The notes under the pieces were generated by a model. That model saw only the letters and a program-made list of their open reading frames with translations, was not told the DNA's origin and ran no database searches. The translations under genes and the position numbers were made by a program. From Gammaproteobacteria bacterium (GTDB taxonomy: Bacteria > Pseudomonadota > Gammaproteobacteria > Thiotrichales > Thiotrichaceae): DNA of 48,274 nucleotides. Within the stretch, counting starts at the first letter, position 1; each line of letters opens with the position of its first letter. Shown piece by piece: positions 7,914-17,080 of this stretch. Location: positions 1 to 48,274 of the forward strand of contig JAHJJD010000012.1 in assembly GCA_018822845.1 (NCBI GenBank). The letters are read 5' to 3'.

Positions 7914-10193
7914 ATGAAAGACGAACTCAACCAGGCCGCGCTGGATTACCACCAGTTCCCCAACCCCGGCAAACTCGAAGTCACCCCGACCAAGAACATG
8001 CTCAACCAGCGCGATCTGGCACTGGCGTATTCCCCCGGCGTCGCAGCCGCCAGTCTGGCAATTGCCGACAACCCGGCTTGCGCTGCTGATTACACCACGC
8101 GCGGCAATCTGGTGGCGGTGGTTTCCAACGGGACGGCGGTGCTGGGCCTGGGTTCGATTGGCGCACTGGCCTCCAAGCCGGTGATGGAAGGCAAGGCGGT
8201 GCTGTTCAAGAAATTCGCAGGCGTGAATGCTTTCGACATTGAGCTGGATACGCTGGACGTGGACAAGCTGGTGGAAGCCGTCGCCCTGATGGAACCCACT
8301 TTCGGTGGCATCAACCTGGAAGACATCAAGGCCCCGGAATGCTTTGAGGTGGAAAAGCGCCTGAAAGAGCGCATGAACATCCCCGTCTTCCACGACGACC
8401 AGCACGGTACCGCGATCTGTGTGGCGGCAGCCATCCGCAACGGTTTGCGGGTAGCAGGCAAGCATATCTCCGAGGTAAAACTGGTCTGCTCCGGCGCGGG
8501 TGCGGCGGCCATTGCCTGCATGAACCTGCTGGTGGAAATGGGCCTGAAAAAGGAAAACATCACCGTCAACGACCGCTTCGGCATCATCTACAAGGGGCGT
8601 GTCGAGGAAATGAACCCGTACAATTCCGCCTACGCCATCGACACCGATGCGCGCACGCTGGATGATGTGATGAATGGCGTCGACATATTCCTCGGCCTTT
8701 CCGCCCCGCGCGTGCTGAAACAGCACCATGTGAAAGTGATGGCGGAAAACCCCCTCATTCTGGCGCTGGCCAACCCCGAGCCGGAAATCCGCCCGGAACT
8801 GGTGTACGAAGTGCGTTCCGACGCGATCATTGCCACGGGCCGCAGCGACTATCCGAACCAGGTCAACAACGTGCTGTGCTTCCCGTTCCTGTTCCGTGGC
8901 GCGCTGGATGTGGGCGCGACCGAAATCAATGAGGCAATGAAAATTGCAGTGGTAGAAGCGATTGGCGATCTGGCCATGCGTGAAGCCTCCGACGTGGTGG
9001 TGTCGGCCTACGGTGGGGCGGAATTCCACTTCGGGCGCGAATACCTGATTCCCAAGCCGTTCGACCCGCGCCTGATGACCATCATCCCGCCGCGTGTGGC
9101 GAAAGCCGCGATGGAAACGGGCGTTGCTACCCGCCCGATCAGCGATTTCGATGCTTACCAACGCCAACTGGAAAGCTTCGTGTTCCGCTCCGGCATGACC
9201 ATGAAGCCAGTGTTCGAACGCGCCAGGCAGAACCCGCAGCGCATCGTGTTTGCGGAAGGCGAATCGCAGCGCGTCATCAATGCCGTGCAGATTCTGGTCG
9301 ACGATGGCATTTGCAAGCCGATCCTGCTCGGCAACCCCGAACTGATCCAGCAGAACATCGATGCCTACGACCTGCGTCTGAAGATCGGTGAAAACATCGA
9401 AGTCATTGACCCGCGCAACAACCCCGATTTCGAGCGACATGTGGCTGAGCATTACGCCGTCATGTGCCGCAAGGGTGTGACCCCGACCTACAGCCGCCGC
9501 GTGATGGCTGCCCGCACCACCCAGATTGCCGCCGTACTGGTGCGTTGCGGTGATGCCGACGCCATGATCTGCGGTGTGGAAGGTAATTTCATTTCGCACC
9601 TGCATTACGTGCGCGACCTGATCGGCGCTCGCCCCGGCCTGTCGGATGTTGCTGCGGTGACCATGCTGATCCTCAAGCGTGGCACCTACTTCCTGACCGA
9701 CACCCATGTCGGCGAAAACCCAACCCCGGAACAGCTGGCCGACATCACGGCGCTGGCCGCCGAACTGGTCGCTGGTTTCGGTATGGAACCCAAGGCCGCG
9801 CTACTGTCGCATTCCAATTTTGGCAGCCGCATGAACGAATTCTCTGACAAGATGCGCCGGACGCTGGCCGTGTTGCGTGAGAAATATCCACACATCCCGG
9901 CAGAAGGCGAAATGCACGTGGACGCAGCACTGTCGCAGGAAGTTCGCGACCGCCTGTTCCCCCATGCCGCCTTCCAGGGTGAAGCCAATTTACTGGTGTG
10001 CCCGGATCTGAATTCCGCCAACATTGCCTACAACATGACCAAGATGCTGGCGGATGGCCTGCCGGTCGGGCCAATGCTGGTGGGAACCAATTATCCGGTG
10101 CATATCCTGACCGAAAGTACGACCGTGCGCGGGATTGTGAACATGGCAGCGTTTGCGGCGGTGGAAGCGGCCAGCCGTAAGCAGCAGGCGTAA
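7914..10193 (+). CDS. maeB: NADP-dependent malic enzyme with C-terminal phosphotransacetylase-like domain
   Basis: A 759-residue MaeB-type enzyme that oxidatively decarboxylates malate to pyruvate in the cytoplasm. The N-terminal malic domain shows LALAYSPGVAAASLAI and FHDDQHGTAICVAAAIRNGL; the NAD(P) domain has KLVCSGAGAAAIACMNLL (about residues 185-205). From about residue 430 the sequence is a phosphate acetyl/butyryltransferase domain (RIVFAEGESQRVINAVQILV, ALLSHSNFGS), which in this family is generally regulatory, responding to acetyl-CoA, rather than catalytic. The ATG at 7914 (MKDELNQAALDYH) matches family N-termini; a start at 7869 would add a non-conserved tail. Upstream are the palindrome at 7735 and a candidate sigma-54 box, so its expression is probably linked to dicarboxylate uptake. 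Confidence 0.95.
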   Translation: MKDELNQAALDYHQFPNPGKLEVTPTKNMLNQRDLALAYSPGVAAASLAIADNPACAADYTTRGNLVAVVSNGTAVLGLGSIGALASKPVMEGKAVLFKKFAGVNAFDIELDTLDVDKLVEAVALMEPTFGGINLEDIKAPECFEVEKRLKERMNIPVFHDDQHGTAICVAAAIRNGLRVAGKHISEVKLVCSGAGAAAIACMNLLVEMGLKKENITVNDRFGIIYKGRVEEMNPYNSAYAIDTDARTLDDVMNGVDIFLGLSAPRVLKQHHVKVMAENPLILALANPEPEIRPELVYEVRSDAIIATGRSDYPNQVNNVLCFPFLFRGALDVGATEINEAMKIAVVEAIGDLAMREASDVVVSAYGGAEFHFGREYLIPKPFDPRLMTIIPPRVAKAAMETGVATRPISDFDAYQRQLESFVFRSGMTMKPVFERARQNPQRIVFAEGESQRVINAVQILVDDGICKPILLGNPELIQQNIDAYDLRLKIGENIEVIDPRNNPDFERHVAEHYAVMCRKGVTPTYSRRVMAARTTQIAAVLVRCGDADAMICGVEGNFISHLHYVRDLIGARPGLSDVAAVTMLILKRGTYFLTDTHVGENPTPEQLADITALAAELVAGFGMEPKAALLSHSNFGSRMNEFSDKMRRTLAVLREKYPHIPAEGEMHVDAALSQEVRDRLFPHAAFQGEANLLVCPDLNSANIAYNMTKMLADGLPVGPMLVGTNYPVHILTESTTVRGIVNMAAFAAVEAASRKQQA

Positions 10194-10209
10194 TCAAACG
10201 TACAACCAC

Positions 10210-10299
10210 GGTAGGGTGGGGGGAGCGCACGCGATACCCACCATTTTTGATGATCAACTTCGTTACGGTGGGTATCGCTTGCGCTCCACCCACCCTACG
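10210..10299. repeat. Long imperfect inverted repeat between convergent maeB and dctD
   Basis: Arms of 33 bp (10210-10242 and 10267-10299) match with three mismatches around a 24-bp loop. Each arm combines GGTAGGGTGGG with GGAGCGCA and GCGATACCCACC. There is no terminal T run, but the cruciform sits exactly between two convergent genes and could block read-through both ways. Such GGGTGGGTATCGC-type units are commonly dispersed repeats; copy number cannot be judged from this window. Confidence 0.7.
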
Positions 10300-10320
10300 C
10301 CGGTCTTGCCATTGCGGGAG

Positions 10321-11676
10321 CTACCCCTCGAACCGTCCCCGCTCCAGCCCGTACTTCTTCATCTTGTCAGCCAGCGTCTTGCGCGGTAAATCCAGTACTT
10401 CCATCACCTCACGGGTATTGCCTTTGTGACGGTTGAGCGCCTGTTCGATCAGGGTTTTCTCGAAACAGGCAACCTGTTCGGCCAGCGACAGGCCGTCCAG
10501 CTTTTCGTCGGAATTCATCAGCGCGGCAAGATCGAAATTGTATGCCTCGCCCAGCAGCACGTAGCGTTCGGCAATATTGCGCAACTCGCGGATGTTGCCC
10601 GGCCAGTCGTGCCCGAGCAGCACATGCAGCGCCTTGCTGTTGAGCGGCGGGACTTCGGTTTCGCAGCGCGCCGCCGCTACCAGCACGAAATGCTGGAACA
10701 GTAACGGAATGTCTTCGCGGCGCGCCCGCAACGGCGGGATTTCCAGCGTCACCACGTTGAGGCGGTAATACAGGTCAAGGCGGAATTCCTCGCGTTCTGC
10801 CGCTTCCTTCAAATCCGTTTTGGTGGCGGCAATCACACGGATATTGAGCGGAACAGGCTTGTTGGAACCCAGCCGTTCGATGGTGCGTTCCTGCAATACG
10901 CGCAGCAAGGGTGCTTGCGTCGAGAGCGGCATCCCCTCGATTTCATCCAGAAACAGGGTGCCACCGTTGGCGTGTTCGAACTTACCAATGCGGCGGTTTT
11001 TCGCCCCGGTGAAAGCGCCCGCCTCGTGCCCGAACAGCTCGCTGTCGAGCAGGCTTTCGGGAATCGCCGCGCAGTTGATCGCCACATAATTGTGGTCACG
11101 CCGCTTGCTCTGTTCGTGCAGGGAACGCGCCACCAGTTCCTTGCCGGTGCCGGTCTCACCCATGATCAGCACATCCGCATCGACAGTGGCCACGCGCGAA
11201 ATCATCTTGCGCAAGGTCATGATCACCGGTGTCTGGCCAATGATGCGCGGGCCGGGACGGGTCTGGTTTTCCAGTGCTTCCTTGAGGGCGCGGTTTTCCA
11301 GCGTCAGGCGGCGCTTGTCGCTGGCGCGTTTGATCACTTCTACCAGTTGCGTGTTGGAAAACGGCTTCTCCAGCAGGTCGTACCCACCCTTGCGGATGGC
11401 CGCCACCGCTGTTGCCACATCGGCGTGCCCGCTGACCAGGATCACCGGCAGGTCGCGGTCGATATGCAGCACGCGCTGAAGGAATTCCAGCCCATCCATC
11501 CCCGGCATGCGGATATCGGAAATGATCACACCCTCGAATTCCGGCGTGACTTTCTGCAAGGCTGCTGCTGCGCTACCAAACGCATCCACCTCGTAACCCG
11601 CCAGCATCAACGATTGCGCGGTGGCGTCGCGCACCGCTTTTTCGTCATCGACCAGAATGATGTTGGCAGTGCTCAT
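10321..11676 (-). CDS. dctD: C4-dicarboxylate sigma-54 response regulator DctD
   Basis: A 451-residue NtrC-family activator. The receiver domain has phospho-acceptor D54 (VIISDIRMPGMDG) and K104 (LLEKPF). The AAA+ domain has Walker A GETGTGKE (173-180), the sigma-54 contact loop GAFTGA (220-225) and Walker B GGTLFLDEIEGM. A Fis-type helix-turn-helix ends the protein (NTREVMEVLDLPRKTLADKMKKYGL). The ATG overlaps the end of dctB by four bases. In rhizobia and pseudomonads DctD activates dct promoters with sigma-54; likely targets here are the palindromes at 7219-7297 and 7735-7761. Confidence 0.95.
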   Translation of the reverse strand: MSTANIILVDDEKAVRDATAQSLMLAGYEVDAFGSAAAALQKVTPEFEGVIISDIRMPGMDGLEFLQRVLHIDRDLPVILVSGHADVATAVAAIRKGGYDLLEKPFSNTQLVEVIKRASDKRRLTLENRALKEALENQTRPGPRIIGQTPVIMTLRKMISRVATVDADVLIMGETGTGKELVARSLHEQSKRRDHNYVAINCAAIPESLLDSELFGHEAGAFTGAKNRRIGKFEHANGGTLFLDEIEGMPLSTQAPLLRVLQERTIERLGSNKPVPLNIRVIAATKTDLKEAAEREEFRLDLYYRLNVVTLEIPPLRARREDIPLLFQHFVLVAAARCETEVPPLNSKALHVLLGHDWPGNIRELRNIAERYVLLGEAYNFDLAALMNSDEKLDGLSLAEQVACFEKTLIEQALNRHKGNTREVMEVLDLPRKTLADKMKKYGLERGRFEG

Positions 11677-13484
11677 GGCTGGCTCCCGGTGGCAGATTGT
11701 TGCAGGCTGAGGGTGAACATCGCACCACCTGCCGGGGCATTGCGCACGCTCAGGTTGCCGTGCATGTCGCGGGCGAGGCGGTAGGAAATCGACAAACCCA
11801 GCCCCAGCCCCTTGCCGATGGTTTTGGTGGTGAAAAACGCTTCAAATACATGCGGCATGGCCTGTTCGCTGATGCCGGGGCCGTTGTCGCGCACCGATAC
11901 GCATACCTGCCCATCGGCCTGTTGCAGGGCAATCCAGATGCGCTGTTCCTCCTGTTCCTGTACTGCTTCGGCAGCGTTGCTCAGCAGGTTGACCAGAATC
12001 TGTTCCAGCCATACCAGATCAGCCTGCACGTAACGGGTATCGGTGGCACGGCGTTGTTCCAGTACGATGCGGGTTTGCGCCAGTTTGGGCTGGACGATGC
12101 CGAGGGCGGAATCCAGCGCGTGGTGCAGGTCACAGGTTTCGATTTGCCCGGCACTTTTGCGTGAAAACGTTTTGAGCTGGCGGGTAATCGCCGCCATGCG
12201 TTCGGTCAGGCCGACGATTTCTATCAGGTTGCTGCGGGCAATGTCCGGCTTGCCGATGTCAAGGAATTGTGCGGCGTTGTCGGCGTAGGCACGGATTGCG
12301 GTCAGTGGATTGTTGAGCTCGTGGTTGATCCCGGCGGAAAGCTGCCCGAGTGCGGCCATTTTCGCTGCCTGTACCAGTTCTTCCTGGGCGTGGCGCAGTT
12401 CGCGGGTGCGCTCCTCGACCTTGGCTTCGAGTTCTTCACGTGCCTTTTGCTCGTACTCGCGGCGCTGGCGCTGGTTTTTCCACAGCAAATACAGCAGCAG
12501 CAGGGTCAAGGCCAGCATGAAGCCTGTCAGCAGCATGGTCAGGACAACGCTGCGGGTGACGCTGGCCCTGTCGTTGAGGATGTAGACAGTCCAGCCAGCC
12601 GATTCCATGCCGGTACGCTGCGCCAGATACTGGCGGCTGCCATCCCTTGCCTGCTGGAGCGGCGCAGCAAGGTCGAGATGTAGATTGGCCAGTGGGATTT
12701 GCCGGTCAGCGTAGCGGTGGTTTTCCTGCAAGCTGGCCTGTACCACAGGTGCCAAGGTTTGCAGGGAACGCAGCCGCCACGCCGGGTTGCTGGACAGGAA
12801 CACCACCCCGTCAGGGTCAGCCACGATGAAATGCGCTGCGTCCTGTTGCCAGCCGGTTTCCTGGATGGTGATATTGATCTTGACGACCATTACGCCAATC
12901 ACTTCGCCCGTACCATTCCTGACTGGGGAAGCGAAATAATAGCCGCGCTCACCCGAGGTGGTTCCCAGCGCATAATAGCGCCCCAGCGTACCCTTGACCG
13001 CCTGCTGGAAATAGGGGCGGAACGCAAAATTCTTGCCGACAAAAGACGCCTGGCCTTGTTGCCAGTTGCTGGCTGCGATGGTCAGTCCATCCGGGCGCAT
13101 CAGGTAAATGTCGGAGGTGCTGGCGATGCGGTTGGCCTTTTCCAGAATGTGGTTGAGCTGCGAGACCGCTTGCGGATCAGGTGCGGAAGCTTGCAGCAGA
13201 AGCCGGGCATCCGGGCTTTCCGCCAGCAATGCGGGCAGGTATACGTGCCGGGTCAGTACTGCTTCCAGTTGATCCGTGAATTGCTGTGAAAGGGCGGAGG
13301 TTTCTTCCTGCAAGCGCTGTTCTGCATTCTGCAACACCGCATAATAGACCGTCAGCAGGGTAATGCCACTGAACAGCGCCGCCAGCCACACGACCAGCAC
13401 GCCACTGCTGGGTGCCGAAGCTCTCAGGTAATCATGCGGCAGGCCGTTGGTGCTGGGTTTCATGCTCTGGTTTGCGCTGCTCAA
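11673..13484 (-). CDS. dctB: C4-dicarboxylate sensor histidine kinase DctB
   Basis: A 603-residue membrane kinase. A first membrane span (SSGVLVVWLAALFSGITLLTVYYAV, residues about 26-50) is followed by a periplasmic double-PDC sensor region of about 260 residues, with the PDC signatures SDIYLMRPDGLTIAASNW and FVGKNFAFRPYFQQAV. A second span (VVLTMLLTGFMLALTLLLLYLLW) leads into a coiled coil, the H box AGINHELNNPL (H about 388) and an ATPase domain with NLLSNAAEA, DNGPGI and GKGLGLGLSI. There is no receiver domain, as in classical DctB. It overlaps the upstream deaminase gene by four bases and dctD by four bases, so the three are probably one transcript. Confidence 0.94.
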   Translation of the reverse strand: MSSANQSMKPSTNGLPHDYLRASAPSSGVLVVWLAALFSGITLLTVYYAVLQNAEQRLQEETSALSQQFTDQLEAVLTRHVYLPALLAESPDARLLLQASAPDPQAVSQLNHILEKANRIASTSDIYLMRPDGLTIAASNWQQGQASFVGKNFAFRPYFQQAVKGTLGRYYALGTTSGERGYYFASPVRNGTGEVIGVMVVKINITIQETGWQQDAAHFIVADPDGVVFLSSNPAWRLRSLQTLAPVVQASLQENHRYADRQIPLANLHLDLAAPLQQARDGSRQYLAQRTGMESAGWTVYILNDRASVTRSVVLTMLLTGFMLALTLLLLYLLWKNQRQRREYEQKAREELEAKVEERTRELRHAQEELVQAAKMAALGQLSAGINHELNNPLTAIRAYADNAAQFLDIGKPDIARSNLIEIVGLTERMAAITRQLKTFSRKSAGQIETCDLHHALDSALGIVQPKLAQTRIVLEQRRATDTRYVQADLVWLEQILVNLLSNAAEAVQEQEEQRIWIALQQADGQVCVSVRDNGPGISEQAMPHVFEAFFTTKTIGKGLGLGLSISYRLARDMHGNLSVRNAPAGGAMFTLSLQQSATGSQP

Positions 13485-14062
13485 TCCGAATGGGCGTTAT
13501 AGATCATACCATTGGCGGCAACATAGCGCTGGAGAACCGCAACAGCCTCGGCCCGGTGCACGCCGGTTTGCACCTTGATGCCGCGCGCCTCCAGTTCCGC
13601 CTGCCAGTTGGCCGGTTTCGCCCCTTCATCGAAACCGATGGCACGGGCGTCTTCGTCCAGCGCGCCGCACACGACATGCTTTACCCCCGACCAGGGTATC
13701 GCTCCCAGGCACATGGCGCACGGCTCGCAGGAGGTAACAAGTTGATGTGGAGGAAGACCGGGGCTGGCAAGATCGTGGGTGCCGAGTTGCTGTTGCGCCA
13801 GTGCCAGCGCAACCATTTCGGCGTGGGCGTGGGAACAGCGGCTGGTGATGACGGCATTGACGCCGACAGCGACCAGCAGCCCGGAATCACGCTCGAAAAC
13901 GGCAGCACCGAACGGGCCGCCGCTGCCATTTTCCACATTGTGGCGGGCGAGACGGATGACAAAAGCCATGCGTGCTTCCACATCAGGAAAACGCGCAGCC
14001 TCGGTTTGCAGAAAATCATCTACCCAGGCGGGCAACAGGTTTTGCAGATTAAACATGCTCAT
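13481..14062 (-). CDS. Nucleoside deaminase (CMP/dCMP deaminase superfamily)
   Basis: A 193-residue zinc-dependent deaminase. The motif SHAHAEMVAL supplies the zinc histidine and catalytic glutamate, and TSCEPCAMCLGAIPWSGV supplies the two zinc cysteines (PCxxC). Together with ENGSGGPFGAAVFE near residue 45 this resembles the guanine deaminase and tRNA-adenosine deaminase branch. It is longer than TadA, which is normally about 150-170 residues, so it is more likely a guanine/cytosine deaminase-like enzyme than TadA itself. It is the first gene of a transcript with dctB and dctD through a four-base overlap; no functional link is obvious. Confidence 0.85.
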   Translation of the reverse strand: MSMFNLQNLLPAWVDDFLQTEAARFPDVEARMAFVIRLARHNVENGSGGPFGAAVFERDSGLLVAVGVNAVITSRCSHAHAEMVALALAQQQLGTHDLASPGLPPHQLVTSCEPCAMCLGAIPWSGVKHVVCGALDEDARAIGFDEGAKPANWQAELEARGIKVQTGVHRAEAVAVLQRYVAANGMIYNAHSD

Positions 14063-14086
14063 GCCAAGAGGATAGCAGAGCCACTC

Positions 14087-14899
14087 TTATTCCAGCACCT
14101 CAATCTGAACTTTGGCCGTGCCAGTGTTCAGCATGCCGATTTCCTTCGCCGCCGCTTTGGACAGGTCGATGACCCGCCCGTGCTTCTGGAAGCCTCCCCG
14201 GTCATTGACCTTTACTTCCACCGACTTCTTGTTGCGCAGGTTGGTGACGCGAATCTTGCAGCCGAATGGCAAACTGCCATGGGCGCAGGTGAGGTCATTC
14301 TGGTCAAAGCGTTCGCCACTGGCGGTTTTCTTGCCGTTGAAAGCATTGCCATAGTAAGAGGCCGTGCCAACTTGATAGGCTTTGGCTTTGTTGTCAGCCT
14401 GTTGTTGCTGGGGGGGGGCCGCCGGGAAAGCAACCGGCTGCGCAGCTTGTACAGACTTGCTGGCCGCCCCAGACACCGTTGGCATAATGTAATACGCCTG
14501 TTTTGGCTCACTGGAGGGTATCCAGACATACTGATCCTGCCGCTGTTGACGCCTGGTCGCTTTTTTGGTGGATTTGTTGGCTCGTTTTGCCTTGCCAGAC
14601 TTTTTGGCTACTTTACTGCTTTTGGCAGATTTGGCTTTGCTGGCGGACTTGCCTGAAGATTTTTTCCTGCTGGTTTTCTTGTCGCCTTTAACAGCCTTTC
14701 GGAACGATGCTTTTTTCGCCGACCTCTTTTTGCTGCTTATTTTTTTATCTGCTTTTTTGCCAGAAGTTGTCTTTTCAACAGTATTGCCTTTGGCCTCAGC
14801 TCGCTCCGGAATTGCGCAAAGGCTGACGGAAAACCCCAGCAAAATCCCCAAAGCCCAGCGCTGTACAAAGCCAGAGAGCACGTTTACGGATGTTTTCAT
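14087..14899 (-). CDS. rlpA: RlpA-family septal ring lytic transglycosylase with Lys/Ala-rich linker
   Basis: A 270-residue exported protein. The start at 14899 (MKTSVNVLSG) has GGAGA upstream and gives a signal peptide ending near AIPERAEA. Residues about 40-110 are a very basic Lys/Ser/Ala-rich stretch resembling histone H1 tails, followed by a Gln-rich spacer. The C-terminal 95 residues are the double-psi beta-barrel: VGTASYYGNAFNGKKTASGE, LPFGCKIRVTNLRNKKSV and VNDRGGF, with the catalytic Asp of the NDRG segment. There is no SPOR domain, so it is a short RlpA-like enzyme that cleaves peptidoglycan. A run of nine G/C at 14410-14418 lies inside the coding region (the APP-Gln junction) and could slip. 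Confidence 0.88.
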   Translation of the reverse strand: MKTSVNVLSGFVQRWALGILLGFSVSLCAIPERAEAKGNTVEKTTSGKKADKKISSKKRSAKKASFRKAVKGDKKTSRKKSSGKSASKAKSAKSSKVAKKSGKAKRANKSTKKATRRQQRQDQYVWIPSSEPKQAYYIMPTVSGAASKSVQAAQPVAFPAAPPQQQQADNKAKAYQVGTASYYGNAFNGKKTASGERFDQNDLTCAHGSLPFGCKIRVTNLRNKKSVEVKVNDRGGFQKHGRVIDLSKAAAKEIGMLNTGTAKVQIEVLE

Positions 14900-15067
14900 C
14901 CCGATAATCTCCAAAATGGTAAATACAACTAAGCACAAGAATAATCATCAGTGATGACATTGTCGAGTATCTTGGTTACCCTATTATCTGTGAGTAGTGG
15001 GAAACATTTTCCCCGGAATTAAGTCTGTATTTACTGATAGCCTGTTAATTTGGCTACCAGAATGGGC

Positions 15068-15097
15068 TTGACACTTGTGTTTTATTACGTCTACTTC
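15068..15097 (+). promoter_or_regulatory. Candidate promoter of dacB
   Basis: A perfect -35 TTGACA (15068-15073) is followed after 18 bases by the weak -10 TACTTC (15092-15097). The rest of 14900-15144 between the divergent rlpA and dacB genes is AT-rich, with no further element I can name. Confidence 0.35.
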
Positions 15098-15144
15098 TAC
15101 GCTAAACGTAAGTTTTATGTGGGATCACCACGTGAGGGGGGTTT

Positions 15145-16626
15145 ATGCTGGCTTGGCGCATTGCTGCGATAGTCGTTCTATCCATTTCCATTTCTGCGTG
15201 CAGTTCACAACCGGCGGAAACCGGTGGCTCACATTCAGCAACCAGTACGGCATACGCCAGTTCCGGGGCAGCCCGGCCAGTGGCTCGCGACAGTGAGTCG
15301 CAACGTCAATACCCGCAGGCTCTAGCACTTGGTGGCAGCCCTGTCTCCATTCAGCCTACGCATCTGGCCTCCGCAGGGGGCGACAAAACCTATCGTGGCT
15401 CCGGCAAACTGAACCGCCTGCCAGACAGCATTGCCAGCAGCCTGCGCCTGCGTGGCTTGCCTGAACAGAATATGGGTGCATATGTACGACCAGTCAACGG
15501 TGGGCAACCCCTGCTGGTTGCCTATGCTGACACCCCGCGCAACCCGGCTTCCACCATGAAACTGGTAACCACCTATTCCGCCTTGGGTGTGTTGGGGCCA
15601 GATTACCGCTGGCCGACAGAAATCTATACCACTGGTAGCGTAGCGGGCGACACCTTACAGGGTGATGTCGCCATCAAAGGCTACGGCAATCCCGATTTCC
15701 GCGAAGGCGATTTCCGCCAGTTGCTGCAAACCCTGCGTGCACGTGGCATCCGCAACATCGCGGGCAATTTCATTATCGACAAGACCTATTTCAACGTGCC
15801 TTTCCAGGCAGCGATTGACGCAAATACCGATGCGGCCTATAACGCCCAGCCGGAAGCCGTGCTGTATAACGAGCGTGGTAGCTGTTACGAAATGCGTAAC
15901 AAGGCCGGGCAAATCCAGCGCATCTGCCCGATTGCGCCACGCAATGCCAGTGACCTGAGTGCCAACCTGTTTGGCGATTTCTGGAAAATCTGGGTGGGTG
16001 AAATGGGTGGCCGCCTGAATGGTGGCATGCAAATCCGCCCAACGCCACAGGGTGCACAGTTGGTTCATACTCATCATTCCGCGCCGTTGCGCAATATCAT
16101 CGTGGAAATCAACAAGGACAGTAATAACGTCATGGCTCGTCAGTTGCTGCTGACCATGGGGGCCAAACAGCACGGCGCGCCGGGCACTACCCAGAAAGGG
16201 GCCGCTGCTGTTGGTCAGTTCCTGGAAAGCCGTGGCCTGCGTTTCTCCAGCCTGAAAATTGAAAATGGCTCCGGCCTCAGCCGTGTCGAGCGGATTTCAG
16301 CCCGTGAAATGGGTGAGATGCTGGTGGACATTTACAACAGCCCGTTCCGCAGCGACCTGATGAATTCCATGGGCGTGCTGGGCGTGGACGGCACTGTGAA
16401 AAACCGCCTGAAGAATCTTGCCGGGCGCGGCAAGTTCAAGACCGGCACACTGCGAGACGTGCGCGCCCTGGCAGGTTACCTGACGACTGCAAACGGCCAG
16501 CCTTATGTGGTCGCCATCCTGCACAATGACAGCAGCATCCGCGCTTCCGCCAAGGCGACTCATGATGATCTGGTTGAGTGGGTCTATTACGGCACGAACA
16601 ATCGTGTAGCCAGCGCAGCCTGGTAA
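15145..16626 (+). CDS. dacB: D-alanyl-D-alanine carboxypeptidase/endopeptidase, PBP4 (DacB) family
   Basis: A 493-residue class C penicillin-binding protein. The three active-site motifs are present: STMK (in RNPASTMKLVTTY, about residue 134), S-x-N within KDSNNVMARQLL, and KTGT near the C-terminus (GKFKTGTLRDVRALAGYL). The N-terminus MLAWRIAAIVVLSISISAC followed by SS looks like a lipoprotein signal with a lipobox-like ISAC, so the enzyme may be membrane anchored rather than free as in E. coli. A Ser/Ala-rich linker of about 60 residues follows. It trims peptide stems in the periplasm. The ribosome site is GAGGGGGG just before the ATG. The neighbouring divergent gene rlpA also acts on peptidoglycan. 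Confidence 0.93.
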   Translation: MLAWRIAAIVVLSISISACSSQPAETGGSHSATSTAYASSGAARPVARDSESQRQYPQALALGGSPVSIQPTHLASAGGDKTYRGSGKLNRLPDSIASSLRLRGLPEQNMGAYVRPVNGGQPLLVAYADTPRNPASTMKLVTTYSALGVLGPDYRWPTEIYTTGSVAGDTLQGDVAIKGYGNPDFREGDFRQLLQTLRARGIRNIAGNFIIDKTYFNVPFQAAIDANTDAAYNAQPEAVLYNERGSCYEMRNKAGQIQRICPIAPRNASDLSANLFGDFWKIWVGEMGGRLNGGMQIRPTPQGAQLVHTHHSAPLRNIIVEINKDSNNVMARQLLLTMGAKQHGAPGTTQKGAAAVGQFLESRGLRFSSLKIENGSGLSRVERISAREMGEMLVDIYNSPFRSDLMNSMGVLGVDGTVKNRLKNLAGRGKFKTGTLRDVRALAGYLTTANGQPYVVAILHNDSSIRASAKATHDDLVEWVYYGTNNRVASAAW

Positions 16627-16636
16627 CACATGCCTG

Positions 16637-16680
16637 CCAGCCAATAAAAAACCCGCCGATGCGGGTTTTTTATTGGCTGG
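16637..16680. terminator. Bidirectional intrinsic terminator
   Basis: A perfect 20-bp stem with a CGAT loop. Each arm contains CCAGCCAATAAAAAACCCGC or its complement, giving a T-rich tail on both strands. It sits between dacB and the convergent CBS-domain gene and can serve both. Confidence 0.9.
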
Positions 16681-16681
16681 C

Positions 16682-17080
16682 TTACCGGCAACTGGATAAC
16701 ACCATGTCGGCGTAACTGAGAACCCCGATAATCTCCCCGTCTTCTACCACGGGCGCATGACCGATGCCAAAACGGTCGAACATGCGCGCGCAATGCCGCA
16801 CAGCCATGTTGGCGGGCACGCCCAGCACTGGCTTGGACATGATTTCATACACATTGACCCGATCTGGCGAACGGTTTCTGGCCAATACCTGGCGGGCGAT
16901 GTCGGCCAGTAACACGATTCCGTATTCATCATCAGGGTGACGTCTGTCGATGATCAGCACGCTGGTTTCCGGGTGCTCCATCCGAGCCAGTGCCTGCCGT
17001 ACAGTATCCTTGCCATCGATGATGTCGAAACCGGTTTTCATCACATCCCGGGCGCGCAAATCTTCAGGGGCAATGCTCAT
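16682..17080 (-). CDS. Small two-CBS-domain protein
   Basis: A 132-residue protein made of a CBS pair: the first repeat includes ARDVMKTGFDIIDGKDTVRQALARM and ends with YGIVLLADIA; the second includes VYEIMSKPVLGVPANMAVRHCARMF and ends with IGVLSYADMV. Such stand-alone pairs bind adenine nucleotides and regulate partners. Its ATG overlaps the end of the PII-like gene by four bases, placing it last in a four-gene unit with two DUF1538 membrane proteins, where it probably senses energy state for the transporter (inference). Confidence 0.9.
   Translation of the reverse strand: MSIAPEDLRARDVMKTGFDIIDGKDTVRQALARMEHPETSVLIIDRRHPDDEYGIVLLADIARQVLARNRSPDRVNVYEIMSKPVLGVPANMAVRHCARMFDRFGIGHAPVVEDGEIIGVLSYADMVLSSCR

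Noticed and set aside
7878-9707. 609-codon open frame on the minus strand opposite maeB
   Set aside because: Composition is His/Gln/Val-rich without any recognisable domain; it is the antisense shadow of a strongly biased GC-rich gene.
10915-11784. 289-codon plus-strand open frame opposite dctD/dctB
   Set aside because: Antisense shadow; the minus strand shows Walker A, GAFTGA and a helix-turn-helix.
13481-14062. tRNA adenosine deaminase TadA
   Set aside because: Zinc motifs agree with the superfamily, but length and the extended C-terminus fit guanine/cytosine deaminase-like proteins better; left unnamed.
13412-14656. 414-codon plus-strand open frame across the deaminase and rlpA
   Set aside because: It spans two genes with clear motifs on the other strand and has no domain of its own.
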